This document shows positions 19,687-27,679 of a DNA stretch of 64,000 nucleotides, one piece after another. The notes under the pieces are model-generated. The model was given only the letters and a program-made list of their open reading frames with translations. It did no database searches and was not told the origin of the DNA. Source of the DNA: Lewinellaceae bacterium (GTDB lineage: Bacteria; Bacteroidota; Bacteroidia; Chitinophagales; Saprospiraceae); the NCBI GenBank assembly GCA_020636405.1, contig JACJXW010000008.1, positions 310,001 through 374,000 of the forward strand. The letters are read 5' to 3'. Within the stretch, counting starts at the first letter, position 1. Every line of letters begins with the position of its first letter. A program made the position numbers and the translations under genes.

Positions 19687-20320
19687 GGTGTTTTATCAGT
19701 CGCTTAATGTCCTTATCGGAAACTAACCAAAATTTCAGTAAAGCCGGATCTTCCTCCAGGAGAGGCTCCGCAAGGCAACGCGTAACTATCGGTGGCGTGA
19801 TCCATTTTTCTTTGGTATTGTTGATCAGGCCTGCTTCTCCCAGCATACGAAAAAGCCGGGAGCGCAGTTTTTTCCTGGTTGAATCCGATATCGATTCCAA
19901 TTCGGGGTGTAATGCTTCCTTCATTTGGAAAAAGCGGGAATAATCGGATTCCAGTATTATGTGTTCAAAGGTCACCACTTTATTTCGTAACACCTCCAAT
20001 ACGAAGTCCCCGACAAATGGATATAATTTACATACCCCCAAAAAGAGAAGGAGCCGTTGGCCGGCAGGACCTGTCTCTATTAGCATTTCCAATTGCTGGC
20101 CAGTAAGCTTTTCCAGCCGCTTTTTCAGCTCCCTGAACTCTCGCTTAATCGTGGCTTCTTTGCCTTTCTGCAGCACATTATCTTTCAGGGCCTGCTGCCT
20201 GACGGCATCCCAATTCCCCAGCTGGTGATACGCTTCGGCAATCTTCAGGGATTCGTTGAGCATCAGGGATGCGCCGGTAAAGGATAATCGGTATTTCAAT
20301 TTCCCATTTTTTTTCATCAT
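19664..20320 (-). CDS. brxA: BREX protein BrxA (DUF1819)
   Basis: A 218-residue protein matching BrxA/DUF1819: YRLSFTGASLMLNESL near the N-terminus, LGVCKLYPFVGDFVLEVLR around 95-113, and a winged-helix-like tail. BrxA proteins bind DNA in vitro. It is the first canonical brx gene of the cluster and follows rmuC by 148 bases. Two adjacent ATG codons (20320 and 20317) are possible starts. Confidence 0.9.
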   Translation of the reverse strand: MMKKNGKLKYRLSFTGASLMLNESLKIAEAYHQLGNWDAVRQQALKDNVLQKGKEATIKREFRELKKRLEKLTGQQLEMLIETGPAGQRLLLFLGVCKLYPFVGDFVLEVLRNKVVTFEHIILESDYSRFFQMKEALHPELESISDSTRKKLRSRLFRMLGEAGLINNTKEKWITPPIVTRCLAEPLLEEDPALLKFWLVSDKDIKRLIKHHEENASE

Positions 20321-20468
20321 CGGATGCGAAAGATAGGGAAGAAAATTGGGGGATGGAACCCTGAGGGATAAGAATCCTTTGACTCTTCCTCTGTAGGCAC
20401 AGCTCTTGCTTGGCGGATATATTCAAATATGCTTTGAAAGGAGCTCGGTAGAAGCAACCAGGTCCAAC

Positions 20469-21854
20469 TCATTCCGTTTCTTCTGCTTTCAGCTTTCCGT
20501 TGAGCATTTTCAGGCTTTCCCGTTCCGGCAATTCTTCTACTTTCCTAAGCTTCCGCTCGATCGCCCGGCTCCTTACCCCCGCCGCGTCAATCGTTTTGCT
20601 TGCCTGGGTCAGTTTTTCCTGCACCTTCTCCAGCACTCCACCAAACTTGCCAAATTCCGTCTTCACTGCCCCCAGGATCTTCCACACCTCACTCGACCGC
20701 TTCTCGATCGCCAGGGTTTTGAAGCCCATCTGCAGGCTGTTCAGGAAAGCAGAGAGGGTCGTCGGGCCGGCGATGATGATCCGGTAATTGCGTTGTAGTT
20801 CTTCCAGCAAGCCATTACGCCTGGCCACTTCCGCGTAAAGCCCCTCCACCGGGAGGAACATAATGCCGAAGTCGGTCGTAAAGGGTGGATCGATGTATTT
20901 GTCCCGAATATCTTTTGCGAAACTTTTGATGGCGCTTTCCAGGCTTTTGCCAGCTCGTTCAATGGCGTCATGTTCACCTGAATCGTAAGCATCCTGCAAC
21001 TGCTGGTATTTATCCAGAGGGAACTTGGAGTCGATGGGCAGCCATATGTGTTGGACCTCTTCATCTTTACCAGGAAGCTTTATTGCAAATTCTACGGCTT
21101 CCCGAGACTTTTGTTTCGTGGAGACGTTGGTTTCGTACTGCTCCCGAGTCAAAATCTGCTCCAGGATGTTGCCGAGCTGTATCTCGCCCAGTATTCCTCT
21201 GGTCTTTACTCCCGAAAGCACACGCTTTAGGTCGCCCACTCCATTGGCGAGGCTCTGCATTTCACCCAACCCCTGGTGCACCTGTTCCAGCCGCTCGCTG
21301 ACCAGCTGAAAGGATTTTCCCAGACGGTCCTCCAGTGTTTTGTGCAGTTTCTCATCCACTGTCTCCCGCATCTTTTCCAGTTTGGCATTGTTATCCTGCT
21401 GGATCGCCTCCAGGCGTTTTTCCACTGTGCCGCGTACATTTTCCAATGCCTTTTCCGTGCCCTCCCGCAATTGGGTGAACTGGCTGCTGTTGGATTGCGT
21501 AAGCTCGCTGATCTGCCGGGCGAAAGCATCCAGCAGGTTTTTCTGGTGCTGCGCCAGTTCGTTCATCCGGTTCAGGTTGGATTCCCCCAGTTCAGAAAGG
21601 GTCTTGCTGACCTCTTCCCGGATACCTTTGGCGTTTGCTTGCATCTCGCTGCGGCTGGTGGCAAATTCCCTGGCCATCAGGTTTTCTGTACGTTGCTGGC
21701 TGTCGGCCTGCGTTTTGCCGAGTTCCGTCTGCCACTGCTGCAAGTGTTTTAGTAGCCCCTGCCCGGTACGATACCTGAGAGTGAGGAATAGGTTGAGCAA
21801 GCTCAGAAGGAAGAGAAGAGAAAATGCTGAGATGAAGATCCAGTCCATATCCAT
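20469..21854 (-). CDS. rmuC: RmuC-family DNA recombination protein
   Basis: A 461-residue protein with one N-terminal transmembrane helix (about residues 4-24), a long coiled coil (about 30-215) and the RmuC nuclease-like domain (SGVKTRGILGEIQLGNILEQIL near 215-235, then HIWLPIDSKFPLDKY near 268). RmuC limits rearrangements at inverted repeats. It is upstream of brxA in the same direction and is the first gene after a sigma-54-like promoter (21876-21890), so here it is probably part of the BREX operon rather than a housekeeping copy. The ATG at 21848 (two codons in) is an alternative start. Confidence 0.88.
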   Translation of the reverse strand: MDMDWIFISAFSLLFLLSLLNLFLTLRYRTGQGLLKHLQQWQTELGKTQADSQQRTENLMAREFATSRSEMQANAKGIREEVSKTLSELGESNLNRMNELAQHQKNLLDAFARQISELTQSNSSQFTQLREGTEKALENVRGTVEKRLEAIQQDNNAKLEKMRETVDEKLHKTLEDRLGKSFQLVSERLEQVHQGLGEMQSLANGVGDLKRVLSGVKTRGILGEIQLGNILEQILTREQYETNVSTKQKSREAVEFAIKLPGKDEEVQHIWLPIDSKFPLDKYQQLQDAYDSGEHDAIERAGKSLESAIKSFAKDIRDKYIDPPFTTDFGIMFLPVEGLYAEVARRNGLLEELQRNYRIIIAGPTTLSAFLNSLQMGFKTLAIEKRSSEVWKILGAVKTEFGKFGGVLEKVQEKLTQASKTIDAAGVRSRAIERKLRKVEELPERESLKMLNGKLKAEETE

Positions 21855-21875
21855 TTGCTGTTTTTTAAATTTAGG

Positions 21876-21890
21876 GCAATATTCAAGCCC
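21876..21890 (-). promoter_or_regulatory. Sigma-54-like -24/-12 element before rmuC-brxABC
   Basis: Read on the minus strand the element is GGGCTTG-AATA-TTGC. It keeps GG and GC exactly 12 bases apart and matches the TTGC half of the TGGCACG-N4-TTGC consensus; the -24 half is weaker. It ends 22 bases before the rmuC ATG. The GATTCA-N5-TGAATC palindrome starts 64 bases upstream, as at the other site. Confidence 0.6.
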
Positions 21891-21953
21891 TGTTCAAAAG
21901 GCAGTGTTTTTGTACTGATTTCTGCGAATTAGCTTCAAATAATAAAAATTGAT

Positions 21954-21970
21954 GATTCAGTAATTGAATC
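21954..21970. promoter_or_regulatory. Palindromic activator-site candidate (GATTCA-N5-TGAATC), copy 2
   Basis: A perfect 6+6 palindrome with a 5-base spacer lies just after the stop of the 705-residue gene, upstream of the rmuC sigma-54-like element. The same palindrome occurs next to the CARF activator gene at 27660-27676. This is inferred to be an upstream activating sequence. Confidence 0.6.
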
Positions 21971-21972
21971 AA

Positions 21973-24090
21973 TCAGAATTCAAAATCAAACTCCCCAAAA
22001 TCAATTCCCCCCTCCGGCCGGCTCGCCATCCGCTGGTACTCTCGAAGCAGTTTAAAAGGAAAAGGGATCACCGATGGCGCATCCACCCGAACAAAATCTA
22101 CCGCCATAGTATCCAGAAGACGGTTGAAGAGCAGCCGGCTGTTTTTCCAACCCTTCAGGCGGCGCACTACGTTCGAGTTGGAGAACATCCCCTGGGACTT
22201 GCCCATATCCCGGTTGGCCCAGAACAAGATGCCTTGCTCTTCCTCCACCGTATGGATGTCCACCAGGGCGGCAAAGGCTTTATCAACCTGCTCCTTATTC
22301 TTGAAAGGATGTTTGAGCCAGTAGCCGAAGGCCTGCTTGAATAATTCGGCAAAAAGTAGGTGTTGCTTGTTTTTGCCCTTCAGGCGATCCTTTACCTCTA
22401 TCACATTGATGGCTGCGGCTTCCCCTTGTTCTGACAAGTACTTCCATAGTTCGGTTATTTGCTTCGTCGCACCATGGCCAGCCATAAATTCCCTGACGAA
22501 GTTCCTCAATTCGGCGCACTGCAAGGTAGCTCCATCCAGGGTAACTCCATTCATGATGTAGTGATGAACGTTGTGCAGATTCGGGTATGTCCGGAGTTCT
22601 GTTTGTTCGATCACGTTGATATTGCCGCCTCCGTCAAAGATCACCCCGTCTGTGATTCTGGCTTTCCTGGCATGAGCGCCGGTAAACACTTCCGCCATCA
22701 ATTCATGAAAGGGCTGGTTGAAAAGGTCGCGGGTCAGGGTGCTGAATGTCAATCCGCCTTGAGGAGATATAGCCAGAAAGTGAAAGATCATTTCCTCCTC
22801 AGGCTTTTCAGTGATGGCAAAGTACCAGTCCCGGTCCATTTGCAGCCTCTTCCAGTCAAAGATGGAGAGCCGGCGCTGGCTGATGTCGTATTTGATGTGG
22901 CCCTCCTGGAGCGTTTTGAAAAGCTGGTTCTTTCCGTTTTTCAGGTACTGTTGGAGGGTGAAATTCTGCACCGCACACTCCAGGGTAGACTCCTGGTAGG
23001 GGTCCTTTTCCGCCTTTTCCAACCCATAATATTCTGCATCGTGGTTAAACTGCAAGTTTAGGCAGCCCGGCTTTATTTTTTTTGTCAGCCGTGGTTGAAG
23101 GCCGTACTCTTGGTGAAGGATGGTACGGATCTCCTTTAGCTTTACCGGGTCACCTACATTATCGATCAGGCGGGCCGGCGCTTCCGCCAGTCCTGAAAAT
23201 GACTCGTCAGCCGGTTTGAACTGGACGGAATTGAAGCCATCGGTTATTAATTTCTGTTCCAGCGTGAAGTAGGCGCCAAACCGAGGGTAAAAAGCATCGA
23301 AGAGCAGTTCATTCAACAGGGCGATCTTCGTATGAGGGTACACCTTAGGGTTCAGGGAGAAAAAGTCGATACGGTTTTTCTGTTTACCCTTTCTCAGGCG
23401 ACGAGGCGGCCGCATGCGGACGTATTTGTCGGCGGCTTTTACCTTTTCCTCCTCAAAACATCGGCGGAAAGTAGAATGGCGAGGGTCGAAGATGTATTTT
23501 TCGATATCGCGCAACTTCTTTTTCCGCTTCGGGCATTCTTTCCCCCAATCATCTTGGGCCAGGTCGTCGTACCGGGACAAAGCCGTAAACGTAACAGTAT
23601 CCAGGCTAATGACATGGCGGGGCAGCACCCTGGCCTCAAGAGCAACCCTGCTTTGGCCCTTGGGGTTAAAGAACTTGCCGTCCGGCGAAGTAATATAAAG
23701 TTTGCCCGTCAGGTTGTTGTATCGGTACCGGGGATTTTCAGAACCCGCGCAAGCATTGAGGAAAAGCTGGAACAGCTTGTGTTCCCACCTTATCGACTCG
23801 GAGTATATAGGTTCCACCCGCAAGTCGTCCTCCAATTCCAGTTGCCGGATCAATTCATGCCCAGAAGCGCCGGGCACCTTCCTTTCGTACAAAGCATACG
23901 CCTCATTGCCCCAGTCGAAGCAAACCGACAGCGCGCCCTGGCCCGGCTCAGCCAGGAGCCTATCCAAAAAAGCGAGGTTGCGGTAGGACAAGTAGCCTTT
24001 ACCCCGGCTAAACCTCAGGATGAGAAAATCCTGGTTGATCTTATCGTGGTTGACATCGAGGACAAACTGGTTGAAAAAAAAGTTAGGCAT
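21973..24090 (-). CDS. Unrecognised 705-residue protein paired with the helicase-nuclease
   Basis: I do not recognise this family. The protein is soluble, with no signal peptide or membrane segment. A strongly basic stretch (MRPPRRLRKGKQKNR, near residues 225-240) suggests nucleic-acid binding. A later DGVIFDGGGNINVIEQTELR near residue 510 combines Asp, Gly and Glu in a way seen in catalytic or nucleotide-binding loops, but no known motif is complete. Its start overlaps the helicase gene by 8 bases, so the two are translationally coupled. A divergent RNase or guide-binding fold is possible but unproven. Confidence 0.8.
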   Translation of the reverse strand: MPNFFFNQFVLDVNHDKINQDFLILRFSRGKGYLSYRNLAFLDRLLAEPGQGALSVCFDWGNEAYALYERKVPGASGHELIRQLELEDDLRVEPIYSESIRWEHKLFQLFLNACAGSENPRYRYNNLTGKLYITSPDGKFFNPKGQSRVALEARVLPRHVISLDTVTFTALSRYDDLAQDDWGKECPKRKKKLRDIEKYIFDPRHSTFRRCFEEEKVKAADKYVRMRPPRRLRKGKQKNRIDFFSLNPKVYPHTKIALLNELLFDAFYPRFGAYFTLEQKLITDGFNSVQFKPADESFSGLAEAPARLIDNVGDPVKLKEIRTILHQEYGLQPRLTKKIKPGCLNLQFNHDAEYYGLEKAEKDPYQESTLECAVQNFTLQQYLKNGKNQLFKTLQEGHIKYDISQRRLSIFDWKRLQMDRDWYFAITEKPEEEMIFHFLAISPQGGLTFSTLTRDLFNQPFHELMAEVFTGAHARKARITDGVIFDGGGNINVIEQTELRTYPNLHNVHHYIMNGVTLDGATLQCAELRNFVREFMAGHGATKQITELWKYLSEQGEAAAINVIEVKDRLKGKNKQHLLFAELFKQAFGYWLKHPFKNKEQVDKAFAALVDIHTVEEEQGILFWANRDMGKSQGMFSNSNVVRRLKGWKNSRLLFNRLLDTMAVDFVRVDAPSVIPFPFKLLREYQRMASRPEGGIDFGEFDFEF

Positions 24091-27000
24091 ATTCAGAAAT
24101 ATAATGGTGAATGAATTGGATAGCAGGTTGCAGGATTATCCCCCGGCGGGCATCTACCAAGCCGGGGACCTCAACAATCCCATCGTCGCCAGGAATGGGC
24201 TCAAACCGCCCGCCCGGGCTAACGATATTGACAATCAGGACACGCTGTACATTGGCCTGGGCCATTTTGCGGCGGATCTTCTCTTTCTGTTCCTGCGCGG
24301 CCACCCTGGTGTGGGCGCCCCAGAACTTGAAGTCCACATACAGCCGCTCGGAAACCCGGGCGTCAAACAGCTCGTATTCTCCCTGCTCAAGAGGGCGGCA
24401 ATCCATTCCGTAGAATCGCAGTATTTTTTCACCGATGGTTTCACCCAATGCGCCCAGGTAGATATTCTGGAAAAGGGGAGGGGAAAGGATGAACTCCCTC
24501 GGTTCAAAAGAGGCCGCATACCCCTTTTCCCGGAACAGATCGGCAATCAGCGGTATCTGAAGCAATTCGGGCAAGAGAGCCGCAGCATCCGAAGCTTCCT
24601 TGCCCATATTTTCATCAAAAGAAATCAACAACTTACTTCTGAAGTCATCCTCCGAGCGATAGTAGTACCGGCTGGCCGGGTTCCCCTCCGGGTGAGTTAT
24701 GTAGAACTTTTGCATGCCCGACCGTTGCAGCCGTTCCCTGTCGATGGTTGGGTTTTTCAGGACAAACTCCCGCAGGACCTCCCAGAAGCGGATGGTTTCC
24801 GGCCGCCAATTCGGAATGCCACGGGTAAGTTGGTGCAGCAAAGCCGAGAAAGCCAGGGAGCGGTGCAGGTTCTGGTTCATTACCTCTTCAGCATAACTGG
24901 GAAGTGCCGGCGCCGGCGCCGGTTTCTGGCAATACTGGAGCAGTGCTTCGAATTCCGGCACCAGTAAATAGCCCGATGCCTGGAAGAACTGAAGGTAATC
25001 CCGAATAGCATCATCAAAAAGAAGGTGAGTAACCGGCGCCTTCAGCCGCGTCCGGGACAAGCGCCCGGCAGCCTGGATCAGCAGGCGGCAGAAATGCTCC
25101 GCTACCGCCTTGCGCTCGTAGAGCTCCTTGTTGCCCGGCGCCCGCAGGTGCGGGTTGAACCGCCGGCGGAAGGCATAGCGGATGCGTTCCCTCTTCTCTT
25201 TTCGGCTGATGGCGCCGCCCTCTGCCAGGTATTCCACCTCAAAGAGGTAATCGAGCAGCTGCTCATCAGAAATATCCTCTCCATCCGGGAAGTATTGGAG
25301 CAAGTAAGTAGGTTTCTCCAGGAAAAGGGCGTCGTAGTCCTTCTTCCTGCCACCGTAGCCCAGGCCATTGATGGCCACCAGTTCCACGCCTTCCGGCGCA
25401 TCGTACTGGATATTCTGCCCGGCGCCCATGGTCTGATAGGTAGAGATCAGGAAAATGCGGCCGCCTTCCGTCAGTTGGCGGTTGATGTCCTCCAGCTTCT
25501 CCTCAAAACCCTGGCTATCGACAATACGGGCTTCTGCCTCCACCGCCTTTCGGGCCTCCGGCTCCTCTTCCTCCAGGTATTGTACCCGGAGTTGAGCGAA
25601 CAACTCCTTTAAGTCTTGTTCCCGAAAACGATCGAACGCTCCGGAACGGGGGAACTTATTCAAAAGGCAGAGGAAGGAATAGATCTCAGGATGCCGAATA
25701 AAGTGGAGGTATGCTTTGCCAACCTTCACATATCGCTGCACTTCGAATTCCTGTAGGCTATGAAACTGATGCAAAAACTGAAGCACTATCTCCTTATCTG
25801 TAAAGAGCTCTTCCAGGGCATGCCTTTTATTGACGCTACACCGGATGCCAACAGGCCGGATTTCCCTTTGATCACCGTGGCTGTTCTTCAGAAGAAACTC
25901 CTCCCGAAGCACTGCCTGTTCCGTTGGCGTCAGCTCAAAAAAGCGGCCCTGCAGGTGGTGCCTCAGATGCGACAGGGAATAATTGGAAATGGGAGAATCG
26001 AAACCAGCCGTGGCCGAGATGCCCACCACCTTGGCATGTTGGCACAAATTCAGAAGCCATGTCTCCGGAGTAGTCAGCGTATCGGCATACATGACCTTAG
26101 AAGTAGCGTCATGGGTTTTGCGGTTGAGGATATCATAGTAGCGAAAACCCTGGTTGACCGGAGAAAGGTCAAATCCGGTGGAAGCATTGTCCTGGTTGAC
26201 GAGAACCAGCTGAGAAATATGGCCGATGAAATAACGCTGGGTAGTAGTGTCATGAAGGTCAAAGAGGTCGAGGGTAGTGCGGATAGCATTTTCGATGCTG
26301 ATCTCTTCAGGGTTCACTTCATCGTGCAGCTCTTTATACTTCCGTGCGAAGTCCAGTACAAAGAAGGAGAAAAGGTGGATGAAGCTCCGCAAGTCATTGA
26401 GGAGGAACAGCAGGTTTTTATTGTCGGTTTCTGGCCGGCCATGCTCGATCCGGATGTAATTCACCAGGTCATCCTTATCGTAATGCCGGGCCAGGAAGCC
26501 AGGTTTTTTCCCCTTTTCGCCTCCCTCGAAAACCGTATGGTATTCAAAATCGTGGAACAGAAACGCCCGGTTGGCGCCATCTGTGCCCTTATGGTAGAAA
26601 TGAGACTGGAACTGGTATTCGCTATAAATCCGCCAGGCTTCTTCCGTCAGCTTGTCGAACTTGCCCTTCAGGTAATCCAGCCGCTTTCGAGCCGCCCTAT
26701 TGATCCGGGAAACTGGCAGTTTCCTGGATTGCACCCCATAGAAAATCTGGATAAAAAGGCCCAGGATATCCTGGTTGAACCGAATGGCATTTTCGATGAT
26801 GGCCCGTTTAATGTTTTGCTTCGTAGCATCGAACTCATCAATGAAGACCATATTTCCCCCGATGTATTTGGGGTTGGTAATTTGAATATTGGGGCCAATG
26901 ACCGTATCGACATACAAGTAGAACTTGTCGATGGTGCAGAAGAAGGCCTTCTTCTCGAAGAACTGGACAGAGGGATACAGTATTTCCACCCACCGCAATT

Positions 27001-27550
27001 CCGGCGTAGCCCTCAATACCCTAAGCCGTTCCTCAAAGCTGGTGGCGCCTTGAAAATACGGCTTCAAAAAGCCCTTTAGCTCCTTTCGGAAGACGAGCTC
27101 TTTTAAAGACAGCTGCTCCTGGAGGTATTGTTTAAACTCCGGATGAGCAGGCGCGTTCCTCAGGGCTTCCGCTGCTTTGCGCAAAGGCTCGAAAGTACGG
27201 AAGTTCCCTTTAACCGAATCGGGGATATCGTGGTGTTTCAGGAAATGAAGCACCTGGTCGGAGTAGCTACTAAGCAATAGCACCTCCCGGTTGAACAGAT
27301 CCTCTCCGACCCGTTGTTTCAGTTCCTCCACCGGCAGGTTTTTCTTCAGGTTGGTAATGAACCAAACCCTTTGCGGAAGCTTTTGCCGGATATGTTCGGC
27401 CATGTACTCCAGCACATAGTAGGTCTTGCCGAACCCCGTAGGCAGCGTTAGCAGGAGCAGCCCGTTAGGCCGGGAGGCATCCTGGCAATGGTTGAAAAGA
27501 ATATCCTTAAGCGTCAGCTGACGCTTCGCTGTTGGTTTTTTACCCTCCAT
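24083..27550 (-). CDS. SF2 helicase with C-terminal PD-(D/E)XK-like domain
   Basis: About 1155 residues from the ATG at 27550; a TTG three codons upstream (27559) is also in frame. Walker A is LPTGFGKT (36-43). Walker B reads MVFIDEFDA (DEFD instead of DEAH). Motif III is VGISATAGF and motif VI is QAAGRLSRT, so this is a superfamily 2 helicase. Near the C-terminus, FDARVSERLYVDFKFW (Asp then D-x-K, about 1073-1075) with an upstream GETIGEK helix fits a PD-(D/E)XK nuclease. The layout recalls Cas3-like helicase-nucleases without an HD domain. It is first in the operon, directly after the sigma-54-like promoter, and coupled to the 705-residue gene. Confidence 0.8.
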   Translation of the reverse strand: MEGKKPTAKRQLTLKDILFNHCQDASRPNGLLLLTLPTGFGKTYYVLEYMAEHIRQKLPQRVWFITNLKKNLPVEELKQRVGEDLFNREVLLLSSYSDQVLHFLKHHDIPDSVKGNFRTFEPLRKAAEALRNAPAHPEFKQYLQEQLSLKELVFRKELKGFLKPYFQGATSFEERLRVLRATPELRWVEILYPSVQFFEKKAFFCTIDKFYLYVDTVIGPNIQITNPKYIGGNMVFIDEFDATKQNIKRAIIENAIRFNQDILGLFIQIFYGVQSRKLPVSRINRAARKRLDYLKGKFDKLTEEAWRIYSEYQFQSHFYHKGTDGANRAFLFHDFEYHTVFEGGEKGKKPGFLARHYDKDDLVNYIRIEHGRPETDNKNLLFLLNDLRSFIHLFSFFVLDFARKYKELHDEVNPEEISIENAIRTTLDLFDLHDTTTQRYFIGHISQLVLVNQDNASTGFDLSPVNQGFRYYDILNRKTHDATSKVMYADTLTTPETWLLNLCQHAKVVGISATAGFDSPISNYSLSHLRHHLQGRFFELTPTEQAVLREEFLLKNSHGDQREIRPVGIRCSVNKRHALEELFTDKEIVLQFLHQFHSLQEFEVQRYVKVGKAYLHFIRHPEIYSFLCLLNKFPRSGAFDRFREQDLKELFAQLRVQYLEEEEPEARKAVEAEARIVDSQGFEEKLEDINRQLTEGGRIFLISTYQTMGAGQNIQYDAPEGVELVAINGLGYGGRKKDYDALFLEKPTYLLQYFPDGEDISDEQLLDYLFEVEYLAEGGAISRKEKRERIRYAFRRRFNPHLRAPGNKELYERKAVAEHFCRLLIQAAGRLSRTRLKAPVTHLLFDDAIRDYLQFFQASGYLLVPEFEALLQYCQKPAPAPALPSYAEEVMNQNLHRSLAFSALLHQLTRGIPNWRPETIRFWEVLREFVLKNPTIDRERLQRSGMQKFYITHPEGNPASRYYYRSEDDFRSKLLISFDENMGKEASDAAALLPELLQIPLIADLFREKGYAASFEPREFILSPPLFQNIYLGALGETIGEKILRFYGMDCRPLEQGEYELFDARVSERLYVDFKFWGAHTRVAAQEQKEKIRRKMAQANVQRVLIVNIVSPGGRFEPIPGDDGIVEVPGLVDARRGIILQPAIQFIHHYISEYA

Positions 27551-27581
27551 GTTTTCCAAAGTGGTTTATACCGGAGATACA

Positions 27582-27596
27582 CCAAAGCATGTGCCA
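27582..27596 (-). promoter_or_regulatory. Sigma-54-like -24/-12 promoter of the helicase operon
   Basis: On the minus strand it reads TGGCACA-TGCT-TTGG, against the consensus TGGCACG-N4-TTGC. The -24 half is perfect over TGGCAC, and the -12 half has GG in place of GC. The predicted transcript start is near 27570, giving a leader of about 20 bases before the ATG at 27550. It lies in the 120-base gap next to a sigma-54 activator gene. Confidence 0.7.
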
Positions 27597-27659
27597 GGGG
27601 AGGTAAGCCTTGTTTTGTTGGCATTTAAAACCTATATTGAGTTAATAAATGATTTTAGT

Positions 27660-27676
27660 GATTCAAAAAATGAATC
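27660..27676. promoter_or_regulatory. Palindromic activator-site candidate (GATTCA-N5-TGAATC), copy 1
   Basis: The palindrome sits 3 bases before the ATG of the CARF activator gene and 64 bases upstream of the divergent sigma-54-like element. Binding there could activate the helicase operon and at the same time repress the activator's own gene. Confidence 0.6.
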
Positions 27677-27679
27677 AAT

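Noticed and set aside
24020..27079. Long plus-strand ORFs opposite the helicase gene
   Set aside because: They are shadows of a GC-biased real gene; the minus frame carries complete helicase motifs.
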